Shown here: positions 1 to 7,396 of the stretch, one piece after another
Layout of the letters: the number at the start of each line of letters is the position of its first letter
Position numbering within the stretch: the first letter of the stretch is position 1
NCBI GenBank assembly: GCA_016463045.1
Contig: JAEMSB010000110.1
Location: 1 to 10,295, forward strand
Length of the DNA: 10,295 nucleotides
Reading direction: 5' to 3'
Origin: Niveispirillum sp.
Lineage (GTDB): Bacteria > Pseudomonadota > Alphaproteobacteria > Azospirillales > Azospirillaceae
Program-made: the position numbers and the translations under genes
Notes under the pieces: generated by a model
Seen by the model: only the letters and a program-made list of their open reading frames with translations
Told to the model about the DNA's origin: nothing
The model's database searches: none

Positions 1-717
1 GCCCCAATCCTCATACCCAGCACTCATCGCCCCTTCGATCAGCAATCCATGGAAGCCGGAGCAATCGACGAACAGTTCGCCCCCTACCGTGGCGCCGTTA
101 TCCAGCAGCAAGCCAGTGATATGGCCGTTCTCCGGGTTTAGATCGACCTTTTCAATCTTGGCATCGATACGCCGAACACCCAGCTTCTCTGCTGTCTGCC
201 GCATCAGTTGCGCGAACAGGCCAGCATCAAAATGCAGGGCCCAGTCAAAAACTGACAGGGTGGATGGTGGGTTTGGCGAAGGGGTTGTGAACCGCCCGCC
301 ACGCGCAAGCGCAACCGCCAGCGAATAATCGCCTAAGTCCGCCTTCTCACCAGCGGCGCGCAGACGCAGCCAATATTGGTGGAAGGGAATGTCGCGCAGA
401 TCCTGGCCATAGACACCGAACGGATGGATGAAACTGCTATCCTTGTTCAGCCAGCCATCAAACCGGATGCCCAGCTTCATCGTTCCATGCGTAGCTTTCA
501 GCACATCCAGATCACGCAGGCCCAGCGCCTGATAGAAGCGGCGGATGGTCGGGATCGTCGCCTCTCCCACCCCGATGGTGCCGATGGCGGAACTTTCGAT
601 CAGGGTGATCTTCAACCCCGATCCCTGGAAATGGTTGGACAGCGAAGCAGCCGTCATCCAGCCTGCCGTACCGCCACCGACAATGACCAGTTCACGAATA
701 CGGTTATCGCTGGGCAT
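1..717 (-). CDS. Flavin-dependent tryptophan halogenase-like protein, N-terminal part (runs off left edge)
   Basis: FAD-dependent enzyme of the tryptophan halogenase family, which uses reduced flavin, O2 and halide to make hypohalous acid that a lysine passes to an electron-rich substrate; probably cytoplasmic, as no signal peptide is seen. The 239 visible residues show the dinucleotide-binding GGGTAGW (residues 14-20), the family motif GVGEATIP (about 50-57), a lysine at 81 in TMKLGI that matches the catalytic lysine of PrnA/RebH (K79), and DCSGF near 218-222. The WxWxIP motif and the rest of the roughly 500-residue protein lie outside the window. Two in-frame ATGs exist, at 723 and 717. GGAAGA (724-729) touches the first but sits 6 nt before the second, so 717 is preferred. 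It lies behind a TonB-dependent receptor, as many such homologues do; the substrate is unknown, and tryptophan is not implied. Confidence 0.9.
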   Translation of the reverse strand, partial: MPSDNRIRELVIVGGGTAGWMTAASLSNHFQGSGLKITLIESSAIGTIGVGEATIPTIRRFYQALGLRDLDVLKATHGTMKLGIRFDGWLNKDSSFIHPFGVYGQDLRDIPFHQYWLRLRAAGEKADLGDYSLAVALARGGRFTTPSPNPPSTLSVFDWALHFDAGLFAQLMRQTAEKLGVRRIDAKIEKVDLNPENGHITGLLLDNGATVGGELFVDCSGFHGLLIEGAMSAGYEDWG

Positions 718-745
718 CTTCATTCTTCCAGGCAGATTTGTTGGG

Positions 746-751
746 ATTGTA
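746..751 (-). promoter_or_regulatory. Possible -10 box for the halogenase gene
   Basis: Read on the minus strand this is TACAAT, five of six matches to TATAAT. It lies between the receptor terminator and the halogenase start and would give a leader of about 20 nt. No good -35 box lies 16-18 bp upstream, where the terminator T-run sits, so the call rests on the -10 alone and on the need for expression beyond a strong terminator. Confidence 0.25.
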
Positions 752-763
752 CAGAGGAATGGC

Positions 764-812
764 AAAGAAAAAAGGGCGCCGCCTTGACGTGGATCACGTC
801 CCGGCGGCGCCC
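764..812 (-). terminator. Rho-independent terminator of the TonB-dependent receptor gene
   Basis: A 10-bp perfect GC stem (774-783 with 803-812), a 2x2 internal mismatch, then a further 6-bp stem (786-791 with 795-800) closed by a 3-nt loop. On the minus strand the hairpin is followed by six T, one C and three more T. It begins 25 bp after the receptor stop codon and ends about 40 bp before the halogenase gene, so it should separate the two transcripts. Confidence 0.9.
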
Positions 813-836
813 GCACTATTCACGCTTGAGCGTTAC

Positions 837-3800
837 TTACCACCGGAAACGTGCACCGATCGTATAACGGGTCTCAAACTCGTTCTGCCAAGTATACTGC
901 TTCACACCTGGAGCGAACTGCACGAAGTAATCCTCGATCTCGCCTGTGACATTGGAGCCATTGGCATAGACCGTAACATGGTCGTTCACATCATAGCTGA
1001 CATTGACGTCCACGAACTGCGTGTTGTCCTGGTAAACCGGGAAGTCCTTGAAGATATTGTTCAGGCGCTTGGTACGGTAGTTATAGGCAATACGCGCCTG
1101 GAAGTGATCATCCTGATACCAGGCAATCAGATTGTACTGATGCTTGGAATTGTCGTTGAAGGGAAGCTTGACCCCGCTGGGCAGCACTTGCTCGCTGGGG
1201 GAGTAGGTGTAGTTTGTATCAACACCGAAGTTGGAGAAGAAGCTGTTTTCGTCCAGGAAATCCTTGAACGACAGCTTGGCTCCCACCTCAACGCCTTCGA
1301 CCTTGCCACCCTCTTTCTGCTGTGGCTTGGTGACTGGCAGGTTGAACTTGCGGATCACACCATCCTGATCGGGGAAGGCGCCATCGAAGGTGGTTTGGGT
1401 AACAACGTAGCTGTCAATGTTCAGCCTGAAGACGGACAAGTTCAGCATGCTGGCGCGGCCAATATAGTATTCGACAGCCGCATCCCAGTTGTCAGATCGC
1501 CACGGATTAAGTTCCGGATTACCTGAAGATTCACCACTGGTGGCGACACGGATCTTCTTTTCAGGATCATCCGCAGTATTGATCTTCAGACCGCCACCAT
1601 AGTTCAGCAGATCCAGCGGCTGCATAGTCTTGCTGTAGCTGAAACGCACACGCCAATCATCATTGATGTCGTACTTGGCGTTGACGGCGGGTAGATAGTC
1701 GTAATAGTGGCGGCGGGTAACGACGTCACCGGTATCGGCGTTGGTGTCGCCATAGTTCATGGCCTGGCTGTCGGTGAGGTTCTGCCGCACCAGCAGTTCA
1801 GTGCGGATGACCTTCATACCGGCCGTACCACTCAAACGTCCGATCTCGAAGCTGGCTTCAGCATAGGCGCTGTCCTCAGACATATCGACGTCGTAGGTCT
1901 GACCCGGGATGATGACCCGGTTTGCACCACCGAAAACCTTCTTGTGGAAGGCGGCTGCATCGTCAAAATCATGCGGATCAATTGCCCAGAAGCCAGGGAT
2001 ACCGGAAGTAATCGACCCCAAATTATCAACCCATACAACATTGTTGTAGGTATCAAGACGGGTCGGTGCATTCACCGTATAGCCCTGGAAGACCATTTGG
2101 CCGGTAACGGGATCGCGAACAAATTCACCCGCCTGACAGTTGCTCTGGTCCATCGTAACGTCGATGGCCTTCCACTGCGCCGCGCAGCCCGACGTATTGG
2201 GCCGTCCCTTGTTGTCGACACCCTTGCCAGCATAGAAGTCGGAGAAGAGGTGGAACTGATCGATCGACACCGAGCGGTCGGAACGACGTACACCGACATC
2301 GACCCGGGTAAGGAAACCGCCCGCCGGCTCTTCAAAGTCGTAATGTGTATCAATACGGTAGACTTGAAGGTCCGACTGCGCCTCGTTATTGCCTTCCGAA
2401 GAGAAGGCACCGATTGCGTAGCTGTCCTTGTTGGCCATGTAGTCGGTCAGCGTCTTGCCGGCACCCAGACCACCGGAGATCGGACGGTCAAAACCCGACC
2501 AAACCGGATGACCGCCGGAGATATTGTAATGCAGGCGTGGGTTCTGACCATAACCCAGCGGGTTCGGATCGACATAACGCCCACCCAGGCTGCCAACAAC
2601 GTTGTTGGTATAGCGCGATGCCGGGAAGGTCGATGCGATAGAGGCGGGATAGAAAGTGCCCCTGGTGCGGTCGTTTGCGTCACGGAACAGAGTGAAACGG
2701 CCTGGCGCGTAACGCCAGTTGGACAAATCGCCCTGCGCCTGACCGTTCATGGACAGCCGATCAGCATCCGAGCGCATGGCACGGGCTTCCATCTTGAAAG
2801 GCCCGCCATTGTCATACTTCAACTCAGCATTGAAGTTCTTCGATTCCGACTTGTTGGTGCGGTTAACGGTGAAGGAGTTCACCCACCATGCGTCGATATC
2901 ATACTCGTTAACAGAAACCCAGTTACCCTTGCCCGTGGGCGTAGTGCTTGTCGGAATTGTCCATACGCCAAAGGCATCACCCGACCAGCGGTTGGAGATG
3001 TTGATGCCGACCGCACGGTTATATTCATCCAGCTTCGTGTAGAAGCCCTCGGCGAGGAAAGTGAAGCCTTCACCCAGATCTGCTTCGAAGGCGCCCGAGA
3101 TGCTCAGACGGTCACGTTCAACTTCACGGCTGAAGCTTTCGTAGCCATGTGGCGAGATGAACTGCTGCGGCGCGGTGCCACCCCAGTCATTGTTGCCTGA
3201 CATACCACCGGGGCCACCCGCCGCAATACCCGAATAATTGTTACCCAGGTTTGACTGGCTGCCAGCCGCCGAGACCAGGACACCGATCCGGTCACCGCGC
3301 CAGGAAATCAGGCCATTGGCGAGATAGTCCTTCTCTTTGGTGTCCTTGCCGGTCTGTCCTTCAACCGCTCCCGATGCAGAGAATCCCTGGGGCATGTCGG
3401 ATGGACGGCGGGTACGCAGATCAATAGTGCCCGAAACACCGCTCAGCGCATTCTTGCTGTCAGTCGTCTTGTAAACAACCACAGCGTTCATCAACTGCGC
3501 CGGAACGTCCGTCAGGTTTGGCTTTGCCTCACCCAGGTTGCCCGCTGACAGGTACTGCTCGCCGTTCAGCAGGGTGATGACCTGCGGCAGGCCGCGGACA
3601 TTGACCTTGCTGCCTTCACCGGCATCACGCTGAATCTGTATGCCCGATACCCGCTGCAAGGCGTCAGCAATGGTGACGTCCGGCAGCTTGCCGATATCTT
3701 CTGACGAGATGGCGTCAACGATGGCCGTCTGGTTGCGCTTCACATCGACCGACCGCTGCTGCGACCCGCGCACGCCGGTAACGATGATTTCCTCAAGCGT

Positions 3801-3917
3801 ATCGGTGGCTGCCGGTGCGGCCTGAGCCATGGCGGTCGACGCCAGCGCGAACGGCGACGCGCTTGCCAGCAGGGCCACGGCTACGCCGCGACCAAGCATT
3901 GAATGCATCCCTGTCAA
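837..3917 (-). CDS. TonB-dependent outer-membrane receptor, Xanthomonas/Caulobacter type
   Basis: Outer-membrane beta-barrel transporter that takes up a bound ligand, here probably an oligosaccharide or glucoside, using energy passed by TonB-ExbB-ExbD. The 1026-residue product has a signal peptide (about 1-33, hydrophobic core then AMAQA), a TonB box EEIIVTG (42-48), a plug domain (about 60-175) with GKLPDVTIADALQRVSGIQI and VNVRGL, the sequence GTIDLRTRRP at the plug-barrel junction, and a long barrel ending in an aromatic residue (ARFRW), the usual outer-membrane assembly signal. Only two cysteines were noticed, 16 residues apart in what is probably a surface loop, possibly a disulfide. The start is TTG: GGGAGGA (3922-3928) is spaced correctly for TTG at 3917 but too far from the ATGs at 3908 and 3899. 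It faces away from a GH3 glycosidase. The ligand is inferred from that context only. Confidence 0.95.
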   Translation of the reverse strand: MTGMHSMLGRGVAVALLASASPFALASTAMAQAAPAATDTLEEIIVTGVRGSQQRSVDVKRNQTAIVDAISSEDIGKLPDVTIADALQRVSGIQIQRDAGEGSKVNVRGLPQVITLLNGEQYLSAGNLGEAKPNLTDVPAQLMNAVVVYKTTDSKNALSGVSGTIDLRTRRPSDMPQGFSASGAVEGQTGKDTKEKDYLANGLISWRGDRIGVLVSAAGSQSNLGNNYSGIAAGGPGGMSGNNDWGGTAPQQFISPHGYESFSREVERDRLSISGAFEADLGEGFTFLAEGFYTKLDEYNRAVGINISNRWSGDAFGVWTIPTSTTPTGKGNWVSVNEYDIDAWWVNSFTVNRTNKSESKNFNAELKYDNGGPFKMEARAMRSDADRLSMNGQAQGDLSNWRYAPGRFTLFRDANDRTRGTFYPASIASTFPASRYTNNVVGSLGGRYVDPNPLGYGQNPRLHYNISGGHPVWSGFDRPISGGLGAGKTLTDYMANKDSYAIGAFSSEGNNEAQSDLQVYRIDTHYDFEEPAGGFLTRVDVGVRRSDRSVSIDQFHLFSDFYAGKGVDNKGRPNTSGCAAQWKAIDVTMDQSNCQAGEFVRDPVTGQMVFQGYTVNAPTRLDTYNNVVWVDNLGSITSGIPGFWAIDPHDFDDAAAFHKKVFGGANRVIIPGQTYDVDMSEDSAYAEASFEIGRLSGTAGMKVIRTELLVRQNLTDSQAMNYGDTNADTGDVVTRRHYYDYLPAVNAKYDINDDWRVRFSYSKTMQPLDLLNYGGGLKINTADDPEKKIRVATSGESSGNPELNPWRSDNWDAAVEYYIGRASMLNLSVFRLNIDSYVVTQTTFDGAFPDQDGVIRKFNLPVTKPQQKEGGKVEGVEVGAKLSFKDFLDENSFFSNFGVDTNYTYSPSEQVLPSGVKLPFNDNSKHQYNLIAWYQDDHFQARIAYNYRTKRLNNIFKDFPVYQDNTQFVDVNVSYDVNDHVTVYANGSNVTGEIEDYFVQFAPGVKQYTWQNEFETRYTIGARFRW

Positions 3918-3921
3918 GAGA

Positions 3922-3928
3922 TCCTCCC
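3922..3928 (-). promoter_or_regulatory. Ribosome binding site that selects a TTG start for the receptor
   Basis: On the minus strand GGGAGGA is followed by TCTC and then TTG at 3915-3917. The next ATG (3906-3908) would leave a 14-nt gap from GGAGG, and the ATG at 3897-3899 an even longer one. All three starts keep the same signal peptide, so only the translation rate and N-terminal length change. Confidence 0.7.
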
Positions 3929-4027
3929 TCAGAGCAAAGTTTTACGTGTGATTTTTTGGCGCCAGAATGCGCGGGATCATTCGCAGAACACCGGTTCAGG
4001 GTGCCATGCGTCTGATATTTTCCTTCG

Positions 4028-4043
4028 GGCTATTTATTTAGCC
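4028..4043 (-). other. Small inverted repeat in the receptor mRNA leader
   Basis: GGCTA (4028-4032) and TAGCC (4039-4043) flank a 6-nt A/T loop. The 5-bp stem is weak on its own. It would lie in the long leader of the receptor transcript if the promoter at 4108-4135 is right. No U-run follows, so it is not a terminator; a protein-binding or RNA-stability role is possible but unsupported. Confidence 0.3.
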
Positions 4044-4107
4044 GCTCGGTTTGTTTCCCCACCCATCCGGCGTGTTTCATCACACGCTCCCATCCTTAGT
4101 GGTTCTG

Positions 4108-4135
4108 AATTTACGACAGGCCGGTTTGATGTCAA
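4108..4135 (-). promoter_or_regulatory. Sigma-70-type promoter candidate for the receptor gene
   Basis: On the minus strand a perfect TTGACA (-35, 4130-4135) is followed by a 16-bp spacer and TAAATT (-10, 4108-4113, four of six matches). Transcription would start near 4101, giving a leader of about 184 nt. The imperfect LacI-like site lies 7 bp upstream of the -35 box. The call rests on the perfect -35 and its position; the start site is not proven. Confidence 0.5.
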
Positions 4136-4142
4136 GCGCTAT

Positions 4143-4158
4143 ATGTCATCGTTGTCAT
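4143..4158. promoter_or_regulatory. Imperfect LacI-type operator next to the receptor promoter
   Basis: ATGTCATC and GTTGTCAT meet at a central CG; six of eight position pairs are complementary. The right half GTTGTC is identical to the half-site of the perfect palindrome at 4377-4402. Nearby are further same-motif half sites: ATGTCA at 4129-4134, 14 bp away, and TGACAGCG at 4165-4172. It lies just upstream of the receptor -35 box, so binding there could repress or activate. Confidence 0.45.
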
Positions 4159-4376
4159 ACAAAGTGACAGCGCGAACATGGCTTGTCTGGGATATAAACG
4201 CATAATCCATGGTTGATTGGCTTATTGAAAGTTTCCGCGACTGCGAGACGCAAGCGCCCAAATCACGGGATATCAAGCGTTTCCCTGACACCCCCTTACC
4301 CCACAGGCACCCCAATCCATTCATTGTTGCCAGGATGTCACGGTTGGGAGAGGATTTACGAGTATTGGGACAGACA

Positions 4377-4402
4377 GAAATCAGACAACGTTGTCTGATT
4401 TC
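4377..4402. promoter_or_regulatory. Perfect 26-bp palindromic operator, LacI-family-like
   Basis: GAAATCAGACAAC (4377-4389) is followed directly by its exact reverse complement (4390-4402), with no loop, as expected for a dimeric regulator site and not for an RNA hairpin. The centre ACAACGTTGT has the CG dyad typical of LacI-family sugar regulators. It ends about 22 bp before the possible GH3 -10 box, a position suited to controlling the GH3 promoter. No regulator gene is in the window; LacI family membership is inferred from the dyad only. Confidence 0.7.
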
Positions 4403-4423
4403 ACTGGTGCGGCGAGACGCCGG

Positions 4424-4432
4424 TGCTACTAT
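4424..4432 (+). promoter_or_regulatory. Possible extended -10 promoter element for the GH3 gene
   Basis: TGCTACTAT fits the extended -10 form TGnTATAAT (TG present; four of six matches in the hexamer). The hexamer 17 bp upstream (CTGGTG) is a poor -35, which extended -10 promoters tolerate. Transcription would start near 4439, about 165 nt before the GH3 start codon. Confidence 0.3.
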
Positions 4433-4605
4433 GAAGAATGAACCACCCGCCGCCAATGCCGGGGGAACACCTTTGGGAGGAGCAGGAAAGGCCATCATTT
4501 CGGTGGCATGAAACCTGTCCTCTTTAAAGGATGAAAATTGATGCGGGAGGACGCTGGATCATCCGATCCTCGGCCTGTGCCATAAACGACGAAAGAGAAA
4601 CGGCA

Positions 4606-6876
4606 ATGAATAACAGGAAGATGCGGGCCTTCATGTCCACCCTGCTGCTGGCCACGGCTCTGTCCGCTGGCACGGCGCGGGCCGCCGAAAGTGCGGCACC
4701 GGCCACCGCCACCACGGCCCCGGCCGCCCGTCCCTGGATGGACAGCTCTTTTTCCGCCGATGCGCGCGCCGATCTGCTGCTGCGCGAAATGACGGTGGAA
4801 GAGAAGAAGCTGCTGGTCTTCGGCTATTTCGGATCGCCGTTCAAGGAACGCAATTACGTGCCGCCCACCGGCATCCGCATGGGTTCGGCTGGCTATATCC
4901 CTGGCATCGACCGTCTGGGCATTCCCGCACAGTGGCAGACCGATGCCGGCGTCGGCGTGGCAACACAGCGGGACTCGAGCGAGCCGATGCGCGAGCGCAC
5001 ATCCCTGCCCGCCGGCATCGCGACCGTCGCCACCTGGAACCCAGCGCTGGCCCGGCAGGGTGGCGCCATGATCGGCAAAGAAGCCCGACTGTCGGGCTTC
5101 AACATCATGCTGGCCGGTGGCATCAATCTGGTGCGCGAACCCCGCAATGGCCGCAATTTCGAATATGGGACGGAAGACCCGCTGCTGGCCGGCATCATGG
5201 TCGGCGCACAGATCAGCGGCATTCAGTCCAACAACATCGTTTCCACCATCAAGCATTACGCCCTGAATGCACAGGAGACGGGCCGTTTCGTCCTGTCAGC
5301 CAATATTGATGAGGCGGGTGCGCGGGTGTCGGACCTGCTGGCCTTTGAGATCGCCATGGAACGGTCCAACCCCGGCTCCGTCATGTGCGCGTATAACCGC
5401 TACAATGGCGACTATGCCTGCGAAAACGACTTCCTCCTGAACAAGGTGCTGAAGGGGGACTGGGGCTATAAGGGCTATGTCATGTCCGACTGGGGGGCCG
5501 TCCACAGCACCGCCAAGGCCGCCAACAACGGTCTGGATCAGGAATCGGGCTATATCTTCGACAAGGAGATGTTCTTCGGCGCCGACCTGCTGGGCAAGGC
5601 GCTGGCCGATGGCTCCGTGCCCATGGCCCGTCTGGACGATATGAATCGCCGTATCCTGCGTGCCCTGTTCGACCATGGCGTCATGGACAACCCCGTCGCG
5701 GTTGAAGACCACAAGATCGACTATGACGCCCATGCCAAGATCACGCGCGCCGACGCGGAGGAAGGCATTGTCCTGCTGAAGAATCAGGGTGATCTGCTGC
5801 CCCTGGCGGCAGGTGCAAAAAAGATCGCCGTCATCGGCGGTCACGCCGACAAGGGCGTAATGTCGGGCGGTGGTTCTTCCACTGTGTTCGGGCGTGGCGG
5901 CAATCCCGTACCGGGCACGGGGCCGAAGAATTTCCCCGGCCCCATCGTCTATCACGCCAACCCGCCCTTGGCCGCCATCCAGGCCCGCGCCGGCGGCACT
6001 GTCGCGTTCGATGCCGGCACCGACCCGGTTGCCGCAGCGAAGCTGGCCGGCGACAGCGATCTGGCCATCGTCTTCGTTAACCAGTGGACGGGGGAGGCGA
6101 TGGATTTCGCGCTGACCCTGCCCGACAATCAGGACGCGCTGGTCGCCGCCGTCGCCAAGGCCAACAAGCGCACCATCGTGGTGGTACAGTCCGGTGGCCC
6201 CGTCTTCATGCCCTGGCTGAAGGATGTCGGCGCGGTCCTGGCCGCCTGGTATCCCGGCACCGCCGGTGGCGAGGCCATTGCCCGCGTGCTCTATGGCGAA
6301 GTGGATGCCAGTGGGCGCCTGCCGGTCACCTTCCCCGCCAGCCTGGATCAGCTGCCGCGTCCCAAGCTGGACGGCGAAGGCCTGCCCGATGGGACCAAGT
6401 TCGACGTCTCCTATATGGAGGGGGCCGCGGTCGGTTATAAATGGTTCGACCAGAAGGGCCACAAGCCGCTGTTCCCCTTCGGCTATGGCCTGTCCTACAC
6501 CAATTTCAGCTATGGCGGCCTGAAGGCGGAGGTCGGATCGGATGGCACCCTGACCCTGTCCGGCACTGTTACCAACAAGGGTGATCGTGCGGGCAAGGCC
6601 GTGCCGCAGCTTTATATCGGCCCGGTTGGCGGCGGCTGGGAAGCGCCCAAGCGTCTGGCCGGCTGGCAGAAGCTTGAATTGGCTCCCGGCGCCAGCAGCC
6701 GCTTCTCGGTTCCGGTTGACGCCCGCCTGCTTGCAACCTTCGACGTGACCAAAAAGGAATGGGTGGTGAAGCCCGGTCGGTACAAGGTCTGGCTGGGGGC
6801 GTCGGTCGCCGAACTACCTGTGACTACGGAGGTCACGCTGAAAGGCGGCAGTTTCAGTGCCGTGAAGGGCAAATAA
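4606..6876 (+). CDS. Secreted family 3 glycoside hydrolase (beta-glucosidase type)
   Basis: Retaining glycosidase that removes glucose or a related sugar from the non-reducing end of beta-linked oligosaccharides or glucosides, probably in the periplasm. The 756-residue form starts with a signal peptide (NNRKMRAF, a hydrophobic run, cleavage likely after SAGTARA), then an Ala/Pro/Thr-rich linker. The GH3 N-terminal barrel shows GRNFEYGTEDP, KHYALNAQE (K216, H217) and VMSDW with the nucleophile D295. The C-terminal alpha/beta domain follows, with ADAEEGIVLLKN, GGGSS and GEAMD, whose E497 is the likely acid/base; a fibronectin-III-like domain follows FGYGLSYTNFSY (about 626-637). Length and order match BglX-type enzymes. 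An in-frame ATG at 4531 would put 25 polar residues before the signal peptide and is rejected. The Shine-Dalgarno (AAAGAG region) is weak. Substrate linkage cannot be read from the sequence. Confidence 0.95.
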   Translation: MNNRKMRAFMSTLLLATALSAGTARAAESAAPATATTAPAARPWMDSSFSADARADLLLREMTVEEKKLLVFGYFGSPFKERNYVPPTGIRMGSAGYIPGIDRLGIPAQWQTDAGVGVATQRDSSEPMRERTSLPAGIATVATWNPALARQGGAMIGKEARLSGFNIMLAGGINLVREPRNGRNFEYGTEDPLLAGIMVGAQISGIQSNNIVSTIKHYALNAQETGRFVLSANIDEAGARVSDLLAFEIAMERSNPGSVMCAYNRYNGDYACENDFLLNKVLKGDWGYKGYVMSDWGAVHSTAKAANNGLDQESGYIFDKEMFFGADLLGKALADGSVPMARLDDMNRRILRALFDHGVMDNPVAVEDHKIDYDAHAKITRADAEEGIVLLKNQGDLLPLAAGAKKIAVIGGHADKGVMSGGGSSTVFGRGGNPVPGTGPKNFPGPIVYHANPPLAAIQARAGGTVAFDAGTDPVAAAKLAGDSDLAIVFVNQWTGEAMDFALTLPDNQDALVAAVAKANKRTIVVVQSGGPVFMPWLKDVGAVLAAWYPGTAGGEAIARVLYGEVDASGRLPVTFPASLDQLPRPKLDGEGLPDGTKFDVSYMEGAAVGYKWFDQKGHKPLFPFGYGLSYTNFSYGGLKAEVGSDGTLTLSGTVTNKGDRAGKAVPQLYIGPVGGGWEAPKRLAGWQKLELAPGASSRFSVPVDARLLATFDVTKKEWVVKPGRYKVWLGASVAELPVTTEVTLKGGSFSAVKGK

Positions 6877-6886
6877 CCCCGATCAA

Positions 6887-6920
6887 GGGCCGCTCCACCG
6901 GGCGGCCCATTTTCTTTTCC
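6887..6920 (+). terminator. Rho-independent terminator of the GH3 gene
   Basis: GGGCCGC (6887-6893) pairs with GCGGCCC (6902-6908) around an 8-nt loop and is followed by a T-rich run (ATTTTCTTTTCC). It begins 10 bp after the GH3 stop codon, so the GH3 gene ends its own transcript and the next plus-strand gene needs another promoter. Confidence 0.85.
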
Positions 6921-6922
6921 TT

Positions 6923-6939
6923 ATTACGCCATAGGTAAT
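6923..6939. repeat. Short inverted repeat upstream of the small membrane protein gene
   Basis: ATTAC and GTAAT flank 7 bp (GCCATAG). It lies between the GH3 terminator and the small membrane protein gene, where a promoter is expected, so it may be an operator half-site pair. No clear -35/-10 pair was recognised here, and a 5-bp repeat can arise by chance. Confidence 0.2.
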
Positions 6940-7001
6940 CGCACCGCTGCGACACACTCGCCATGATCCGCCCATCACAACGCCAAATGAAGGAGATGAT
7001 C

Positions 7002-7391
7002 ATGGGTATCGGTCCCCTCACCCGCCAGCTTCTGCTGATCGACGCCGCCACCTGTCTCGCCTCGGGCCTGCTGCTGACGCTGGGCGCCGGCGTGCTGGAG
7101 CCGCTGCTGGGTTTGCCATCCTGGCTGCTGCTGGAAGCGGGCATCATCCTGTTCCCCTGCACCCTGTTCGCGGCCTGGGCCGGGCGTCGGGTGGGCGTGC
7201 CGGCGGGTCCCGCAAAGGTGATGATCGCGTTGAACCTGTCATGGGTCGCGGGCAGCCTCGCCCTGCTGTCGCTGGGCTGGACCACGCCGCTGGGCACCGG
7301 CTTCGTTCTGGTACAGGCCTTGGCTGTCGCCGGGATCAGCGCCGCACAGATCGTCAGTCTGCGGGGTCGGGCAACACTGGCGCCCGCGTGA
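7002..7391 (+). CDS. Small four-helix integral membrane protein, function unknown
   Basis: I do not recognise a family. The 129 residues form four likely membrane helices: about 8-30 (LLLIDAATCLASGLLLTLGA), 43-62 (LLEAGIILFPCTLFAAWAG), 72-92 (VMIALNLSWVAGSLALLSLGW) and 97-118 (GFVLVQALAVAGISAAQIVSL), joined by short loops with a basic AGRRVG segment after helix 2 and a basic RGRA tail. An inner-membrane location is inferred. The start at 7002 is set by AAGGAG (6990-6995) with a 6-nt spacer; in-frame ATGs at 6963, 6987 and 6996 lie upstream of, or touch, this site. A long hairpin begins 6 bp after the stop, and the DUF1697 gene follows 52 bp downstream on the same strand, so the two may share a transcript. 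Confidence 0.75.
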   Translation: MGIGPLTRQLLLIDAATCLASGLLLTLGAGVLEPLLGLPSWLLLEAGIILFPCTLFAAWAGRRVGVPAGPAKVMIALNLSWVAGSLALLSLGWTTPLGTGFVLVQALAVAGISAAQIVSLRGRATLAPA

Positions 7392-7396
7392 CCGAA

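Larger units (their letters stand above)
3918..4605. other. Divergent intergenic control region between receptor and GH3 genes
   Basis: This 688-bp stretch has no credible gene. It holds the receptor ribosome binding site and a leader of about 184 nt, a receptor promoter candidate (4108-4135), an imperfect LacI-like site (4143-4158), a perfect 26-bp palindrome (4377-4402), a possible extended -10 box for the GH3 gene (4424-4432) and the GH3 leader. Open frames crossing it on both strands show no family motif and run through the operator sites. Confidence 0.8.

Noticed and set aside
1707..3200. A 497-codon open frame on the plus strand inside the receptor gene
   Set aside because: It is antisense to a clear TonB-dependent receptor, has no family motif, and long antisense frames are common in GC-rich genes.
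4139..4511. Overlapping open frames of 100-119 codons on both strands in the divergent intergenic region
   Set aside because: They run through the palindromic operator and the promoter candidates and show no protein-like pattern or well-placed ribosome binding site.
4555..4570. Short inverted repeat GGATC-ATCC-GATCC in the GH3 leader
   Set aside because: A 5-bp stem with no U-run and no link to a start signal is expected by chance at this length.
4508..4605. An 8-codon upstream frame (4508-4534) whose stop overlaps an in-frame ATG at 4531, suggesting a leader peptide or longer GH3 start
   Set aside because: No ribosome binding site is well placed for 4508, and starting at 4531 would bury the signal peptide behind 25 polar residues; the start at 4606 gives a normal signal peptide.
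5296..6462. A 388-codon open frame on the minus strand inside the GH3 gene
   Set aside because: Glycine- and valine-rich mirror of GH3 coding sequence with no motif; the GH3 frame explains the region fully.
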